64,000 nucleotides of DNA. Origin: Martelella lutilitoris. GTDB lineage: Bacteria; Pseudomonadota; Alphaproteobacteria; Rhizobiales; Rhizobiaceae. Shown piece after piece: positions 31,257 to 40,342 of this stretch (position 1 is the first letter of the stretch; the number at the start of each line of letters is the position of its first letter). A program made the position numbers and the translations under genes. The stretch is taken from the NCBI RefSeq assembly GCF_016598595.1, contig NZ_CP066786.1, positions 1,883,501 through 1,947,500 of the forward strand, written 5' to 3'. The notes beneath the pieces are model-generated. The model worked only from the letters and a program-made list of their open reading frames with translations, was not told the origin of the DNA and did not search any database.

Positions 31257-32186
31257 TCAAACGAGATAGGCGATATACCCCGCATAAACCACCACCATCA
31301 CCACGCCCGTCGCCCGGTGAAACTTCGGCGCGAAGAACAGCATCCCCGCGAAAAACACGCTTGCCGCCAGCATTACCGGCACGTCAAGCGTGGCGAAGCC
31401 GTCTGATACCGGCAGCGGCGCGATGGCCGCGGTGGCGCCGAGGATGCAGAGCGTGTTGAAGATACAGGAGCCGGTGACGTTGCCGATAGCGACATCGGAA
31501 TGGCGGCGGGTCGCGGCGACGACGGCGGTCGCCAGTTCCGGCAGGCTGGTGCCGACGGCGACGACAGTGAGCCCGACAACGGCATCCGACACGCCGAAAT
31601 GGGCGGCAAGCTCGGTCGCGCCGCGGATCAGGAATTCCGCGCCGAAAAGCAGAACGATGAGGCCCGCCACGATCAGCAATCCCATCTTCCACACCGGCAT
31701 GGCCTCGACATCGACTTCGACGTCGTCATTCAGGCTTGCGCCGGTCCTGCGCGCCCACATGTAGGTGCGCAAAAGATACAGGGCGAGGATTGCCAGCAGC
31801 ATGATGCCCGCGAGGCGACCGATCACCTCGTACTGGACAAGAAAAAGAAGGACAACGGCTGACGCTACCATGGTCGCCGCGTCGCGCCGGACGGAGCGGT
31901 CCCAGCCGGCAATCGGGAAAATGACGGCAGCAAGACCGACGATCAGCAGGATATTGGCGATGTTGGAGCCGACGACATTGCCGAGCGCGATGCCGGGCGC
32001 GCCGGTGAGCGCGGCCCTGACCGAGACCAGCAGTTCCGGCAGCGATGTGCCGAAGCCGACGATGACGAGCGATGCGATCAGGGGTGAAATGCCGATCCGC
32101 CGCGCCGTGGCCACCGCGCCGGAGACCAGCCATTCCGCGCCGAAGTAAAGTCCGAGGAGGCCGAGCGTTATGTAGAGGTAGTCCAA
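31257..32186 (-). CDS. Calcium/sodium antiporter of the CaCA family (YrbG-like)
   Basis: A 309-residue membrane protein made of two inverted repeats of five segments. Each repeat has an alpha motif: GFGTSLPELLVSVRAAL followed by GNVVGSNIANILLIVG, and VAVGTSLPELATAVVAA followed by GNVTGSCIFNTLCILG. These are the ion-binding signatures of CaCA exchangers. The start is taken as TTG 32186 (LDYLYITLGLLGLYFGAEWL); the ATG at 32252 would add 22 hydrophilic residues not typical of the family. Ion specificity is not determined. Confidence 0.85.
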   Translation of the reverse strand: MDYLYITLGLLGLYFGAEWLVSGAVATARRIGISPLIASLVIVGFGTSLPELLVSVRAALTGAPGIALGNVVGSNIANILLIVGLAAVIFPIAGWDRSVRRDAATMVASAVVLLFLVQYEVIGRLAGIMLLAILALYLLRTYMWARRTGASLNDDVEVDVEAMPVWKMGLLIVAGLIVLLFGAEFLIRGATELAAHFGVSDAVVGLTVVAVGTSLPELATAVVAATRRHSDVAIGNVTGSCIFNTLCILGATAAIAPLPVSDGFATLDVPVMLAASVFFAGMLFFAPKFHRATGVVMVVVYAGYIAYLV

Positions 32187-32297
32187 GTTCCGGTCCCTGT
32201 CCCTGCCAGGCCGGTTGATAAACCGGCGTAAATTGCGTCCCAGCGACCGCATATGGGGCGTGGCCGCGCGGAAACAATATGCCGCCGGCTTTTGCCG

Positions 32298-33341
32298 TCA
32301 GATCGGCATCGGGAATTGCCGGTGAACCCTGGCGATCTCGTCCAGAACCGCTTCCGGCAGCGTCAGTTCGTGGGCGGCGATATTGGTCTTCAGCTGTTCC
32401 ATCGAGGTCGCGCCGATGATCGCGGCGGTGACGAAGGGGCGCGACAGAACGAAGGCGAGAGCCATCTGCGCCGGGTCGAGGCCGTGCTTTTCGGCAACGG
32501 CGAGATAGGCTTTAACGGCCGGCTCCTGCTGCGGCTTGCGGCGGCCGCCAAGCTCCGGCTGGATCGAGGCGCGCGAGCCGGCGGGCACCGTTCCGCCGAG
32601 ATATTTGCCGGTCAGGAGACCGGTGGCGAGCGGCGAGAAGGCAAGCAGGCCGACATCCTCGTAATAGGCAAGCTCGGCCATATCGAGATCGTGGTGGCGA
32701 TAGAGCAGGCTGTATTCGTTCTGGACGGTGGAAATCCGCGTCCGGTCGTTCTGTTCGGCGCGGTTGAGATAGCGCATCGTGCCCCAGGCCGTCTCGTTCG
32801 AAAGACCGATGGCGCGGATCTTGCCGGCCTTCACCAGCCTGTCCAGCGTGTCGAGCGTCTCGGCGATGTCGACATGGCTCTGGTAGCGGTCCTGGCCGTA
32901 AGGAGAATAGGTCCAGGAATTGCGGAAGTGGAAATGGCCGCGATTGGGCCAGTGGATCTGGTAGAGGTCGATATAGTCGGTCTTCAGCCGCTTCAGGCTG
33001 GCGTCAAGCGCATTGCGGATCGCCTGCGGGGTGATCGGCTTGCCTTCGCGCACCCACGGGCGGCCGGGGCCGGCGATCTTGGTCGCGAGAACGATATCCT
33101 CGCGCTTCTTGCGGCCCGCGAACCAGGTGCCGACAAATTCTTCCGTGCGGCCATAGGTCTCCGCGCTCAAGGGCGTGACCGGATACATTTCGGCGGTATC
33201 GAAAAAGTTCACGCCGTTTTCCACGGCATAGTCCATCTGGGCGTGGGCTTCCGCCTCGCTGTTCTGCGTGCCCCAGGTCATGGTTCCAAGGCAGATTTGC
33301 GATACTTCGATTCCGGTACGGCCTAAATGATTGGTTTTCAT
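32298..33341 (-). CDS. Aldo/keto reductase, Tas-like
   Basis: A 347-residue NADPH-dependent aldo/keto reductase. It begins MKTNHLGRTGIEVSQICLGT and has NGVNFFDTAEMYP (catalytic Asp and Tyr), DYIDLYQIHWPNRG (His) and a C-terminal cofactor region SRPFVTAAIIGATSMEQLKT. The start at 33341 is preferred over an ATG 27 codons earlier because homologues begin with this strand; CAGGTAA lies upstream. E. coli Tas has nearly the same length. The physiological substrate is unknown. Confidence 0.9.
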   Translation of the reverse strand: MKTNHLGRTGIEVSQICLGTMTWGTQNSEAEAHAQMDYAVENGVNFFDTAEMYPVTPLSAETYGRTEEFVGTWFAGRKKREDIVLATKIAGPGRPWVREGKPITPQAIRNALDASLKRLKTDYIDLYQIHWPNRGHFHFRNSWTYSPYGQDRYQSHVDIAETLDTLDRLVKAGKIRAIGLSNETAWGTMRYLNRAEQNDRTRISTVQNEYSLLYRHHDLDMAELAYYEDVGLLAFSPLATGLLTGKYLGGTVPAGSRASIQPELGGRRKPQQEPAVKAYLAVAEKHGLDPAQMALAFVLSRPFVTAAIIGATSMEQLKTNIAAHELTLPEAVLDEIARVHRQFPMPI

Positions 33342-33566
33342 GAAATTACCTGAAAGTTGAGCGTGGAGGATTTTGACGAAATCTAGCCGGATTGCGCCGA
33401 AGCGCAAGCTTCGGCGGCACAAATGAGGCGCGCCCGGTCGCCTGATGTCCGCACTGAGCCTATTGACTCGAGCAGCCGAAACGTCAAATGGAAGGCCTTT
33501 GACGCGCGGCGGTTCTTGCCGGCCGCGGCGAACAGAGAAGGTAAGAGAGGCTCAAGGGGACCGCAG

Positions 33567-34511
33567 ATGACAGTCGCATTCACCTTTCCCGGACAGGGAA
33601 GCCAGAGCGTCGGCATGGGCAAGACGCTGGCGGATGAATTCACCGCCGCAAGACTCGTCTTCGAGGAAGTGGATGACGCGCTCGGCGAAAAACTGTCCCG
33701 CACGATCTGGGAAGGCCCGGAAGACCAGCTTCAGCTGACCGCCAATACGCAGCCCGCGCTGATGGCCGTGTCGCTCGCGGTGATCCGCGTTCTGGAAGCC
33801 GAGGGCCTCGACCTGAAAAACGATGTCGCCTATGTGGCCGGTCATTCGCTCGGCGAATATTCCGCGCTCTGCGCGGCCGGCACGTTTTCGCTCGCCGATA
33901 CCGCCCGGCTGCTCCGCATCCGCGGCAACGCCATGCAGAAGGCCGTGCCGGTGGGCAAGGGCGCCATGGCGGCGATCATCGGGCTTGCCTTCGAGGATGT
34001 CGAGGCGGTTTGCAAGGAAGCGTCCTCGGCCGGCGTCTGCGAGATCGCCAATGACAATGGCGGCGGCCAGGTGGTGATTTCCGGCGAAAAGTCCGGCGTT
34101 GAAAAGGGCGTTGCGCTGGCAACGGACAAGGGCGCAAAGCGCGCGCTGCTGCTGCCGGTGTCGGCTCCCTTCCATTCCTCGCTGATGGCGCCTGCCGCCG
34201 ATGCCATGGAGGAAGCGCTGTCAGAAGTGCGCAAGGGCGCGCCGGTCGTGCCGGTGGTTGCCAATGTGCGCGCCGAACCCGTCTCGGACCCGGAAGAGAT
34301 CGCAAGCCTGCTGGTCGCCCAGGTGACCGGCCGGGTGCGCTGGCGCGAAACGGTGAGCTGGTTTGCGGCCAACGAGGTCGAGACGCTTTATGAGATCGGC
34401 GCCGGCAAGGTGCTGACGGGTCTCGCGCGCCGCATCGATCGCTCGGTCAACGGCATTGCCGTCGGCGGACCCGATGACATTGACGGCGTGCTGAAGGCCA
34501 TCAAGGGCTGA
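33567..34511 (+). CDS. fabD: Malonyl-CoA:ACP transacylase
   Basis: Loads malonate from CoA onto ACP for fatty acid synthesis. The 314-residue protein starts MTVAFTFPGQGSQSVGMG and has the catalytic serine in AGHSLGEYSAL (Ser94), QPALMAVSLAV, a substrate arginine region and APFHSSLMAPAA with the catalytic histidine. AAGGGGA lies six bases before ATG 33567, so the longer open frame from 33423 is not used. It is divergent from the aldo/keto reductase gene and starts the fab cluster. Confidence 0.97.
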   Translation: MTVAFTFPGQGSQSVGMGKTLADEFTAARLVFEEVDDALGEKLSRTIWEGPEDQLQLTANTQPALMAVSLAVIRVLEAEGLDLKNDVAYVAGHSLGEYSALCAAGTFSLADTARLLRIRGNAMQKAVPVGKGAMAAIIGLAFEDVEAVCKEASSAGVCEIANDNGGGQVVISGEKSGVEKGVALATDKGAKRALLLPVSAPFHSSLMAPAADAMEEALSEVRKGAPVVPVVANVRAEPVSDPEEIASLLVAQVTGRVRWRETVSWFAANEVETLYEIGAGKVLTGLARRIDRSVNGIAVGGPDDIDGVLKAIKG

Positions 34512-34577
34512 ATGGATTGACATTGGTTCGCCGCGCGCGGACCCTGACACACGGAAATTACGGGACGAGGTTCTGAC

Positions 34578-35315
34578 ATGTTGGATCTGACTGGGCGCAA
34601 GGCGCTCGTAACCGGCGCAAGCGGCGGCATCGGCGAGGCGATCGCCCGCCAGCTGCACGCACAGGGGGCAACCGTCGCCCTTCACGGAACGCGCGCTGCC
34701 AAGCTCGAGGCTCTGGCCGCCGATCTCGGCGAGCGGGCGCACGTGTTTCCCGCCGACCTTTCCGACCGCGACGCCGTCAAGGCGCTCGGCGAGAAGGCCG
34801 AGGCAGACCTCGGCGGCATCGACATTCTGGTCAACAATGCCGGCATCACCAAGGACGGACTGTTCGTGCGCATGAGCGATGCCGACTGGGAAAGCGTGCT
34901 GGAGGTCAACCTGACCGCCGCCTTCGTCCTGACGCGGGCGATCATGCATCCGATGATGCGCCGCCGCTTCGGTCGCGTTATCAACATCACCTCGATCGTC
35001 GGCGTCACCGGCAATCCGGGGCAGGCCAATTATTGCGCCGCCAAGGCCGGCATGATCGGTTTTTCGAAATCGCTGGCGCAGGAAGTCGCGCCCCGCAACG
35101 TCACGGTCAACTGCGTGGCGCCGGGCTTCATCGAGACGGCTATGACCGACAAGCTGAATGACAAGCAGAAGGAAGGCATTCTCTCCGCCGTGCCGATGAA
35201 GCGCATGGGCAGCGGGGATGACATCGCTTCCGCCGTCACCTATCTTGCCTCCAACGAGGCGAGCTATGTCACGGGCCAGACCCTGCACGTCAATGGCGGC
35301 ATGGTGATGGTCTGA
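34578..35315 (+). CDS. fabG: 3-Oxoacyl-ACP reductase
   Basis: NADPH-dependent SDR enzyme of fatty acid elongation. The 245-residue protein has TGASGGIG (cofactor), NNAGITKDGL, the catalytic serine in INITSIVGVTG, and Tyr152/Lys156 in NYCAAKAGMIGFSKSLAQE. The C terminus YVTGQTLHVNGGMVMV is characteristic of FabG. It lies 66 bp after fabD; a terminator-like structure follows. Confidence 0.97.
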   Translation: MLDLTGRKALVTGASGGIGEAIARQLHAQGATVALHGTRAAKLEALAADLGERAHVFPADLSDRDAVKALGEKAEADLGGIDILVNNAGITKDGLFVRMSDADWESVLEVNLTAAFVLTRAIMHPMMRRRFGRVINITSIVGVTGNPGQANYCAAKAGMIGFSKSLAQEVAPRNVTVNCVAPGFIETAMTDKLNDKQKEGILSAVPMKRMGSGDDIASAVTYLASNEASYVTGQTLHVNGGMVMV

Positions 35316-35339
35316 GCGAAGGGGCGCGTTTTGGCGAAC

Positions 35340-35376
35340 GCGAGCGGTTGAAATGCCCGCGCTCGCCGCAAACCGG
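35340..35376 (+). terminator. Probable intrinsic terminator after fabG
   Basis: GCGAGCG (35340-35346) pairs with CGCTCGC (35360-35366), and the GC-rich sequence after it (CGGCGC) runs into six T residues ending at 35376. A longer imperfect pairing starting near 35325 is also possible. It separates fabG from acpP, which is usually made in far greater amounts. Confidence 0.55.
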
Positions 35377-35604
35377 CGCTTTTTTGGCTTTGCGCCGTGA
35401 ACAAAGCATGGTAAGCGGGCCGGGACTGCCAAGAACAGTCCAGCGGAGATGATCCGGTCCTGCGGGCCGGTTTTTTCCAATGTGGGCGTTGGTTCACGTG
35501 TTTGCCGCCACATCTCTTCGTGAAGCGAGGGATAGGACGGCGTTAACTTTCAAGGGGTGCCCTGGCGCATCCCATCGAACTTGAGACAGGTCGAGGATAC
35601 CGAC

Positions 35605-35841
35605 ATGAGCGATATCGCAGAACGCGTTAAGAAAATTGTAGTTGACCACCTGGGCGTTGACGCCGACAAGGTTGTTGAAAGCGCCAGCTTCATCGACGAT
35701 CTGGGCGCAGATTCGCTCGACACTGTCGAGCTGGTCATGGCTTTCGAAGAAGAGTTCGGTGTCGAAATCCCCGACGATGCAGCCGACTCCATCCTGACCG
35801 TCGGCGACGCGATCAAGTTTATCGAGAAGGCCCAGGCCTGA
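35605..35841 (+). CDS. acpP: Acyl carrier protein
   Basis: A 78-residue acidic protein that carries acyl groups on a phosphopantetheine arm attached to Ser37 in the motif [10 protein letters not shown]. It begins [20 protein letters not shown] and ends [15 protein letters not shown] lies about six bases before ATG 35605. A gap of 289 bp before it and a strong terminator after it suggest its own, highly expressed transcript. Confidence 0.98.
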   Translation: MSDIAERVKKIVVDHLGVDADKVVESASFIDDLGADSLDTVELVMAFEEEFGVEIPDDAADSILTVGDAIKFIEKAQA

Positions 35842-35896
35842 TCGAACGACAAATAGCAGGCGGTTTTCTGGGCATTGCCCGAATACCGCCTTGATC

Positions 35897-35921
35897 GGCC
35901 CGGTCAAACGGGCCATTTTTT
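35897..35921 (+). terminator. Strong intrinsic terminator after acpP
   Basis: GGCCCG-GTCAAA-CGGGCC followed by A and a run of seven T residues. It lies 55 bp after acpP. Confidence 0.9.
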
Positions 35922-36111
35922 TATCCTGAACCGGATCCGGCAGCCATCGGCGTCGACACTGCGCGCCTTGCTTTGGCCGACAAATATGGTTCGGTCTCCT
36001 TGGCCGCCCGGTTCAACCGAGGGATAAGAATGCCGCTTTGCTGGGATGGCGGCGACCCGGTTCCGTAACGGCGCCGGAGGCGAAAAGAAACTGAAAAGGG
36101 GCGATCCACCA

Positions 36112-37374
36112 ATGAGGCGTGTAGTAATCACCGGTCTGGGCATGGTAACGCCGCTGGGATGCGGAACCGAGGTCACCTGGTCGCGCTTGCTGGAAGGCAA
36201 AAACGGCGCATCCAAGGTCACCGCTTTCGAGACGGAAGACCTGGCGGCCAAGATCGCCTGTTCGATCCCGTTGGGCGACGGCAGCGACGGGACCTTCAAC
36301 GCGGATCAATGGCTCGAGCCGAAGGAACAGCGCAAGGTCGACCCCTTCATCATCTATGCCATGGCCGCCGCCGACATGGCGCTGAACGACGCCGACTGGC
36401 ACCCGAAAAGCGATGACGACCAGATTTCGACGGGCGTCCTGATCGGGTCCGGCATTGGCGGTCTCGATGGTATCGTGGAAGCCGGCTACACCCTGCGCGA
36501 CCGCGGTCCGCGCCGTGTCTCGCCCTTCTTCATTCCCGGCCGCCTGATCAATCTGGCCTCCGGCCAGGTCTCCATTCGCCACAAGCTGCGCGGACCCAAC
36601 CATTCGGTCGTCACCGCCTGCTCGACCGGCGCGCACGCCATCGGCGATGCCAGCCGGCTGATCGGCTTCGGCGATGCGGATGTGATGGTTGCCGGCGGCG
36701 CGGAATCGCCGATCTGCCGCCTGTCGCTTGCCGGCTTTGCCGCCTGCAAGGCGCTGTCGACGGATTTCAACGACGATCCCCAGCGCGCCTCGCGTCCCTA
36801 TGACGTCGACCGCGACGGCTTCGTCATGGGCGAGGGCGCCGGCATCGTAGTCCTTGAAGAGCTCGAACACGCCAAGGCCCGCGGCGCGACGATCTACGCG
36901 GAAGTGGTCGGATACGGGCTCAGCGGCGATGCCTACCACATCACCGCGCCGAGCGAGGACGGCGAAGGCGCCTTCCGCTGCATGACCTCGGCCCTGAAGC
37001 GCGCCGGCATTGCGCCGGGCGAGATCGACTACATCAACGCCCACGGCACGTCGACCATGGCCGATACGATCGAACTCGGCGCCGTCGAGCGGCTTCTGGG
37101 GGAGGATGCCGGCAAGGTGGCGATGTCGTCCACCAAATCGGCGACCGGTCATCTTCTCGGTGCTGCCGGCGCGATCGAGGCGATCTTCTCGACGCTTGCG
37201 ATTCGCGACAATGTCGCGCCGCCGACGCTCAACCTCGACAATCCCGAGCGCGAGACGCCGATCGATCTCGTGCCGAAGGTCGCGCGCAAGCGCAATATCG
37301 ACGTGGCGCTGTCGAATTCCTTCGGTTTCGGCGGGACGAATGCCTCGCTCGTCCTGCGTCGCTACGACGGCTGA
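36112..37374 (+). CDS. fabF: 3-Oxoacyl-ACP synthase II
   Basis: Condensing enzyme of chain elongation. The 420-residue protein begins MRRVVITGLGMVTPLGCGTE. It has the catalytic cysteine in VVTACSTGAHAIG (Cys170), the first active-site histidine in INAHGTSTMADTIE, the KSATGHLLGAAGAIE lysine-histidine motif, and the closing SFGFGGTNASLVL. ATG 36112 is used because AAGGGG lies about ten bases upstream; an earlier in-frame ATG adds only nonconserved residues. Terminator-like hairpins follow. Confidence 0.97.
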   Translation: MRRVVITGLGMVTPLGCGTEVTWSRLLEGKNGASKVTAFETEDLAAKIACSIPLGDGSDGTFNADQWLEPKEQRKVDPFIIYAMAAADMALNDADWHPKSDDDQISTGVLIGSGIGGLDGIVEAGYTLRDRGPRRVSPFFIPGRLINLASGQVSIRHKLRGPNHSVVTACSTGAHAIGDASRLIGFGDADVMVAGGAESPICRLSLAGFAACKALSTDFNDDPQRASRPYDVDRDGFVMGEGAGIVVLEELEHAKARGATIYAEVVGYGLSGDAYHITAPSEDGEGAFRCMTSALKRAGIAPGEIDYINAHGTSTMADTIELGAVERLLGEDAGKVAMSSTKSATGHLLGAAGAIEAIFSTLAIRDNVAPPTLNLDNPERETPIDLVPKVARKRNIDVALSNSFGFGGTNASLVLRRYDG

Positions 37375-37405
37375 CCGGCCGTCAAGCCTTGTGGATGGGA
37401 AAAAG

Positions 37406-37435
37406 AAACGGCTGACATCTTGAGGCCGTTTTCTT
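37406..37435 (+). terminator. Possible terminator after fabF
   Basis: AAACGGC (37406-37412) pairs with GCCGTTT (37425-37431) across a 12-base loop, followed by TCTTA. It is weaker than the next hairpin. Confidence 0.45.
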
Positions 37436-37515
37436 ATCTAGGTTCAACGGCTTCGGCTTTGGATTCGATATCGTTGCTGCTGTGATTCTGCTCCTTCGCA
37501 GGCAAGGATGTGTGA

Positions 37516-37549
37516 GGCCGCATCATCGGAAGATGCGGCCGTTTTTGTT
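37516..37549 (+). terminator. Intrinsic terminator between fabF and mltG
   Basis: GGCCGCATC (37516-37524) and GATGCGGCC (37532-37540) form a perfect nine-base stem with a seven-base loop, followed by GTTTTTGTTT. It ends only about 14 bases before the mltG start, so it could attenuate rather than fully separate mltG from fabF. Confidence 0.8.
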
Positions 37550-37562
37550 TGAGAGGTTACCG

Positions 37563-38708
37563 GTGCGCGGTTCTGACCAGGAAAACGGGCGTAAGAACGG
37601 CGAGAACGCGGGAGACGACCGCCGGCCGGTCGTGCCGAAATCCGCCAGGGAGGCATTGCGGCCGGAGCGCGTTCCCGAGCCCGTCCAGCGTTCCAGGAAG
37701 GCCAAGAGCCAGTTCGTGACCTTCCTGAATTTCGTCATGACGCTGCTGGTGCTTGCGGCGGTGGCCGTCGGCGGCATCTATTACTACGCGAAGTCGAGCT
37801 ACAATGAACCCGGCCCTCTGACGGTCAATGCGGAGTTTACCGTGCGCGCCGGCGCGGGCCTTGCCACCATAGCACGGGATCTGGAGCGCAACGGCATTGT
37901 CAGCGACTCGCGCATTTTCCGCTATGTGACGGCGGCCCATCTGAGAAACGGCGAGACGCTCAAGGCCGGTGATTACGAGATCAAGGCGGGCGCTTCCATG
38001 TCCGAGGTGGCCGCACTGCTCGAATCGGGAAAATCCATTCTCTACAGCATTTCCTTTCCCGAGGGCTTCACCGTCCGGCAGGTCTTTGACCGGCTCGCCT
38101 CCGATCCCAATCTGAGCGGAGACCTGCCTGAGGAACTGCCGCCCGAAGGCACGCTGATGCCGGAGACCTATCGTTTCTCACGGGGGACGGACCGCACGGA
38201 GATCATCGAGCAGATGCGCGAGGGCCAGCAGCGCATGGTCGACGAGATCTGGCTGAAGCGGGACCAGGGTCTGCCGATCGACAACAAGGACGATTTCGTC
38301 ACGCTTGCCTCGATCGTCGAGAAGGAAACGGGCATTGCCTCCGAGCGGCCGCAGGTCGCAGCCGTTTTCCTCAACCGGCTGGAGCGGGGCATGAGGCTGC
38401 AGTCGGACCCGACTGTGATCTACGGCCTTTTCGGCGGCGAGGGCAAACCGTCCGACCGGCCGATCTACCGGTCGGATCTCGACAAGGAAACGCCCTACAA
38501 CACCTATCGGATCAACGGCCTGCCGCCGGGGCCGATCGCCAATCCCGGCCGGGCGGCGCTCGAGGCGGTGGCAAACCCGGCCCGTACCGAAGACCTGTAC
38601 TTTGTCGCCGATGGCACCGGCGGACATGCCTTCGCCCGCACGCTCGACGAACACAATGCAAATGTTCGCCGCTGGCGCAGGATTGAAGCCGAGCAGGGCG
38701 CGAATTGA
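37563..38708 (+). CDS. mltG: Endolytic murein transglycosylase MltG
   Basis: An inner-membrane enzyme that cleaves nascent peptidoglycan strands. The 381-residue protein has a charged cytoplasmic N terminus of about 55 residues, one membrane helix (FLNFVMTLLVLAAVAVGGIY), a LysM-like segment and the YceG catalytic region with FVTLASIVEKETGIASERPQ (catalytic Glu) and NPGRAALEAVANP. The GTG start at 37563 is chosen because GAGAGG lies six bases upstream; the upstream part of the frame crosses the terminator hairpin. The fabF-mltG-yicC-gmk order is common in related bacteria. Confidence 0.93.
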   Translation: MRGSDQENGRKNGENAGDDRRPVVPKSAREALRPERVPEPVQRSRKAKSQFVTFLNFVMTLLVLAAVAVGGIYYYAKSSYNEPGPLTVNAEFTVRAGAGLATIARDLERNGIVSDSRIFRYVTAAHLRNGETLKAGDYEIKAGASMSEVAALLESGKSILYSISFPEGFTVRQVFDRLASDPNLSGDLPEELPPEGTLMPETYRFSRGTDRTEIIEQMREGQQRMVDEIWLKRDQGLPIDNKDDFVTLASIVEKETGIASERPQVAAVFLNRLERGMRLQSDPTVIYGLFGGEGKPSDRPIYRSDLDKETPYNTYRINGLPPGPIANPGRAALEAVANPARTEDLYFVADGTGGHAFARTLDEHNANVRRWRRIEAEQGAN

Positions 38709-38805
38709 CGTCTCGTTGGGCGTGCCGGCTTAGCGTCACGGGGAAAATGCTGTAGTTTGCGCCGCGAATGTCCGGTCTTGCCGGGCGAGGGCAAGAGGGG
38801 AAGAC

Positions 38806-39693
38806 ATGAAGCCGCAATCCATGACGGGGTTTGCCCGCAGCGAGGGGCACTGGCAGCGCTATCGCTGGTCCTGGGAACTCCGATCCGTCAACGGCAAGGG
38901 GCTCGATTTCAGGCTCCGGCTGCCGCAGGGCAGCGATCATCTGGAGAGTGAGGTCCGCAAGCGTCTCTCCGGCCGTTTGTCGCGCGGCAATGTCCAGGTG
39001 GCACTGTCGATCGCCCTTGCCGAGAGCAGGCTGGAACTCGCCGTCAACGAGGCGGCGCTGCAGGCTGTGCTCGACCTCAAGGCGCGCCTCGGCGATGCCG
39101 TTGACGACAGGCCGCTCACCATGGAGGGCCTTCTCGGCATGCGCGGCGTTGCCGAGTTCCGCGAGGTCGAGGAGAGCGAGGAGACAATCGCAACGCGCGA
39201 CCGCATGATCCTTGATGATCTCGATCGCGCGCTCGACAGGCTGGCGGACATGCGCGGCGATGAGGGCGAGAAGATCGTCGCGGTTCTCTCCCGCCAGATC
39301 GACAGGATCGAAACGCTGACGGCAACGATTGCGCGCGACCCCTCCCGCTCTCCGTCAACGATTGCCGAAAAGCTCTCCGAGCAGGTGGCGAAACTGGTGG
39401 AGGCCGCACCCGCGCTCGACGCGGACCGGCTCTACGCCGAGGCGGTGCTGCTCGCCACCAAGGCCGACCTGCAGGAAGAAATCGACCGGCTGAACGCCCA
39501 TGTCGAAGCCGCGAGGGCGCTTTTGCGGCAGGGCGGGCCATGCGGGCGCAGGCTTGATTTCCTGGCGCAGGAGTTCAATCGCGAGACCAACACGATCTGT
39601 TCGAAGTCGAACGCCGTCGCGGTGACGGCGGCCGGACTGGAACTGAAGACGGTCATCGATCAGTTTCGCGAGCAGATACAGAATCTGGAGTAG
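38806..39693 (+). CDS. YicC-family endoribonuclease
   Basis: A 295-residue protein of the YicC/YloC family, with MKPQSMTGFARSEGHW at the N terminus, LRSVNGKGLDFRLRLPQG, a DUF1732 C-terminal part and the ending GRRLDFLAQEFNRETNTICS followed by KSNAVAVTAAGLELK. E. coli YicC is described as an endoribonuclease that affects stability of the RyhB sRNA. GAGGGGAAGAC precedes the ATG. gmk starts four bases after the stop, which is a widely conserved pairing. Confidence 0.95.
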   Translation: MKPQSMTGFARSEGHWQRYRWSWELRSVNGKGLDFRLRLPQGSDHLESEVRKRLSGRLSRGNVQVALSIALAESRLELAVNEAALQAVLDLKARLGDAVDDRPLTMEGLLGMRGVAEFREVEESEETIATRDRMILDDLDRALDRLADMRGDEGEKIVAVLSRQIDRIETLTATIARDPSRSPSTIAEKLSEQVAKLVEAAPALDADRLYAEAVLLATKADLQEEIDRLNAHVEAARALLRQGGPCGRRLDFLAQEFNRETNTICSKSNAVAVTAAGLELKTVIDQFREQIQNLE

Positions 39694-39697
39694 AGCG

Positions 39698-40336
39698 ATG
39701 GCAGAAAGCAATGCTGTAAACCGACGCGGGATCATGCTGGTGCTGGCGGCCCCGTCCGGCGCGGGCAAGTCGACGATCGCGCGGCGGCTTCTTGCCGAAG
39801 ACCCGCTGATCGATTTGTCGATCAGCGCAACGACCCGGGCGCGCCGCAAGAGCGAGCAGGAAGGGGTGCATTATTTCTTCCTGGAGCCCGACGCGTTCAT
39901 TGCCAGACGCGATGAGGGCGCGTTTCTCGAATGGGCCGAGGTCCATGGCAATTTCTACGCGACGCCCAGAGCGGCGGTCGAGGAGTCGCTTGCGGCCGGT
40001 CGCGATGTGCTGTTCGACATCGATGTCCAGGGCGCGGAACAGCTGAAACAGGCCCTGCCGCGCGATGTCGTCGGCATCTTCGTGCTTCCGCCCTCGATGA
40101 AGGTGCTGAAGGAGCGGCTGATGGCGCGCGCGGAAGACAGCAAGGCCGCGATGGAGGTTCGCCTGAAAAACGCGACCGGCGAGATCTCGCGCTGGCGCGA
40201 CTACGAATATGTGGTGGTCAACGACGACCTTGAAGACGCCTATGATCTTGTGCGCTCGATCCTGCGGGCGGAGCGGGCGAAGCGCGAATATGAGAGCGTC
40301 ATCCCCCGCCATGTCGAAGCGTTGCTGTCCGAATAG
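39698..40336 (+). CDS. gmk: Guanylate kinase
   Basis: Phosphorylates GMP to GDP. The 212-residue protein has the P-loop LAAPSGAGKSTIARRL, the GMP-binding segment ISATTRARRKSEQEGVHYFF, FLEWAEVHGNFY, and the DIDVQGAEQL Walker-B-like motif. Its ribosome site GGAG lies inside the end of yicC, so the two are probably coupled. It is convergent with rsmA after six bases. Confidence 0.97.
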   Translation: MAESNAVNRRGIMLVLAAPSGAGKSTIARRLLAEDPLIDLSISATTRARRKSEQEGVHYFFLEPDAFIARRDEGAFLEWAEVHGNFYATPRAAVEESLAAGRDVLFDIDVQGAEQLKQALPRDVVGIFVLPPSMKVLKERLMARAEDSKAAMEVRLKNATGEISRWRDYEYVVVNDDLEDAYDLVRSILRAERAKREYESVIPRHVEALLSE

Positions 40337-40342
40337 GCCGGA

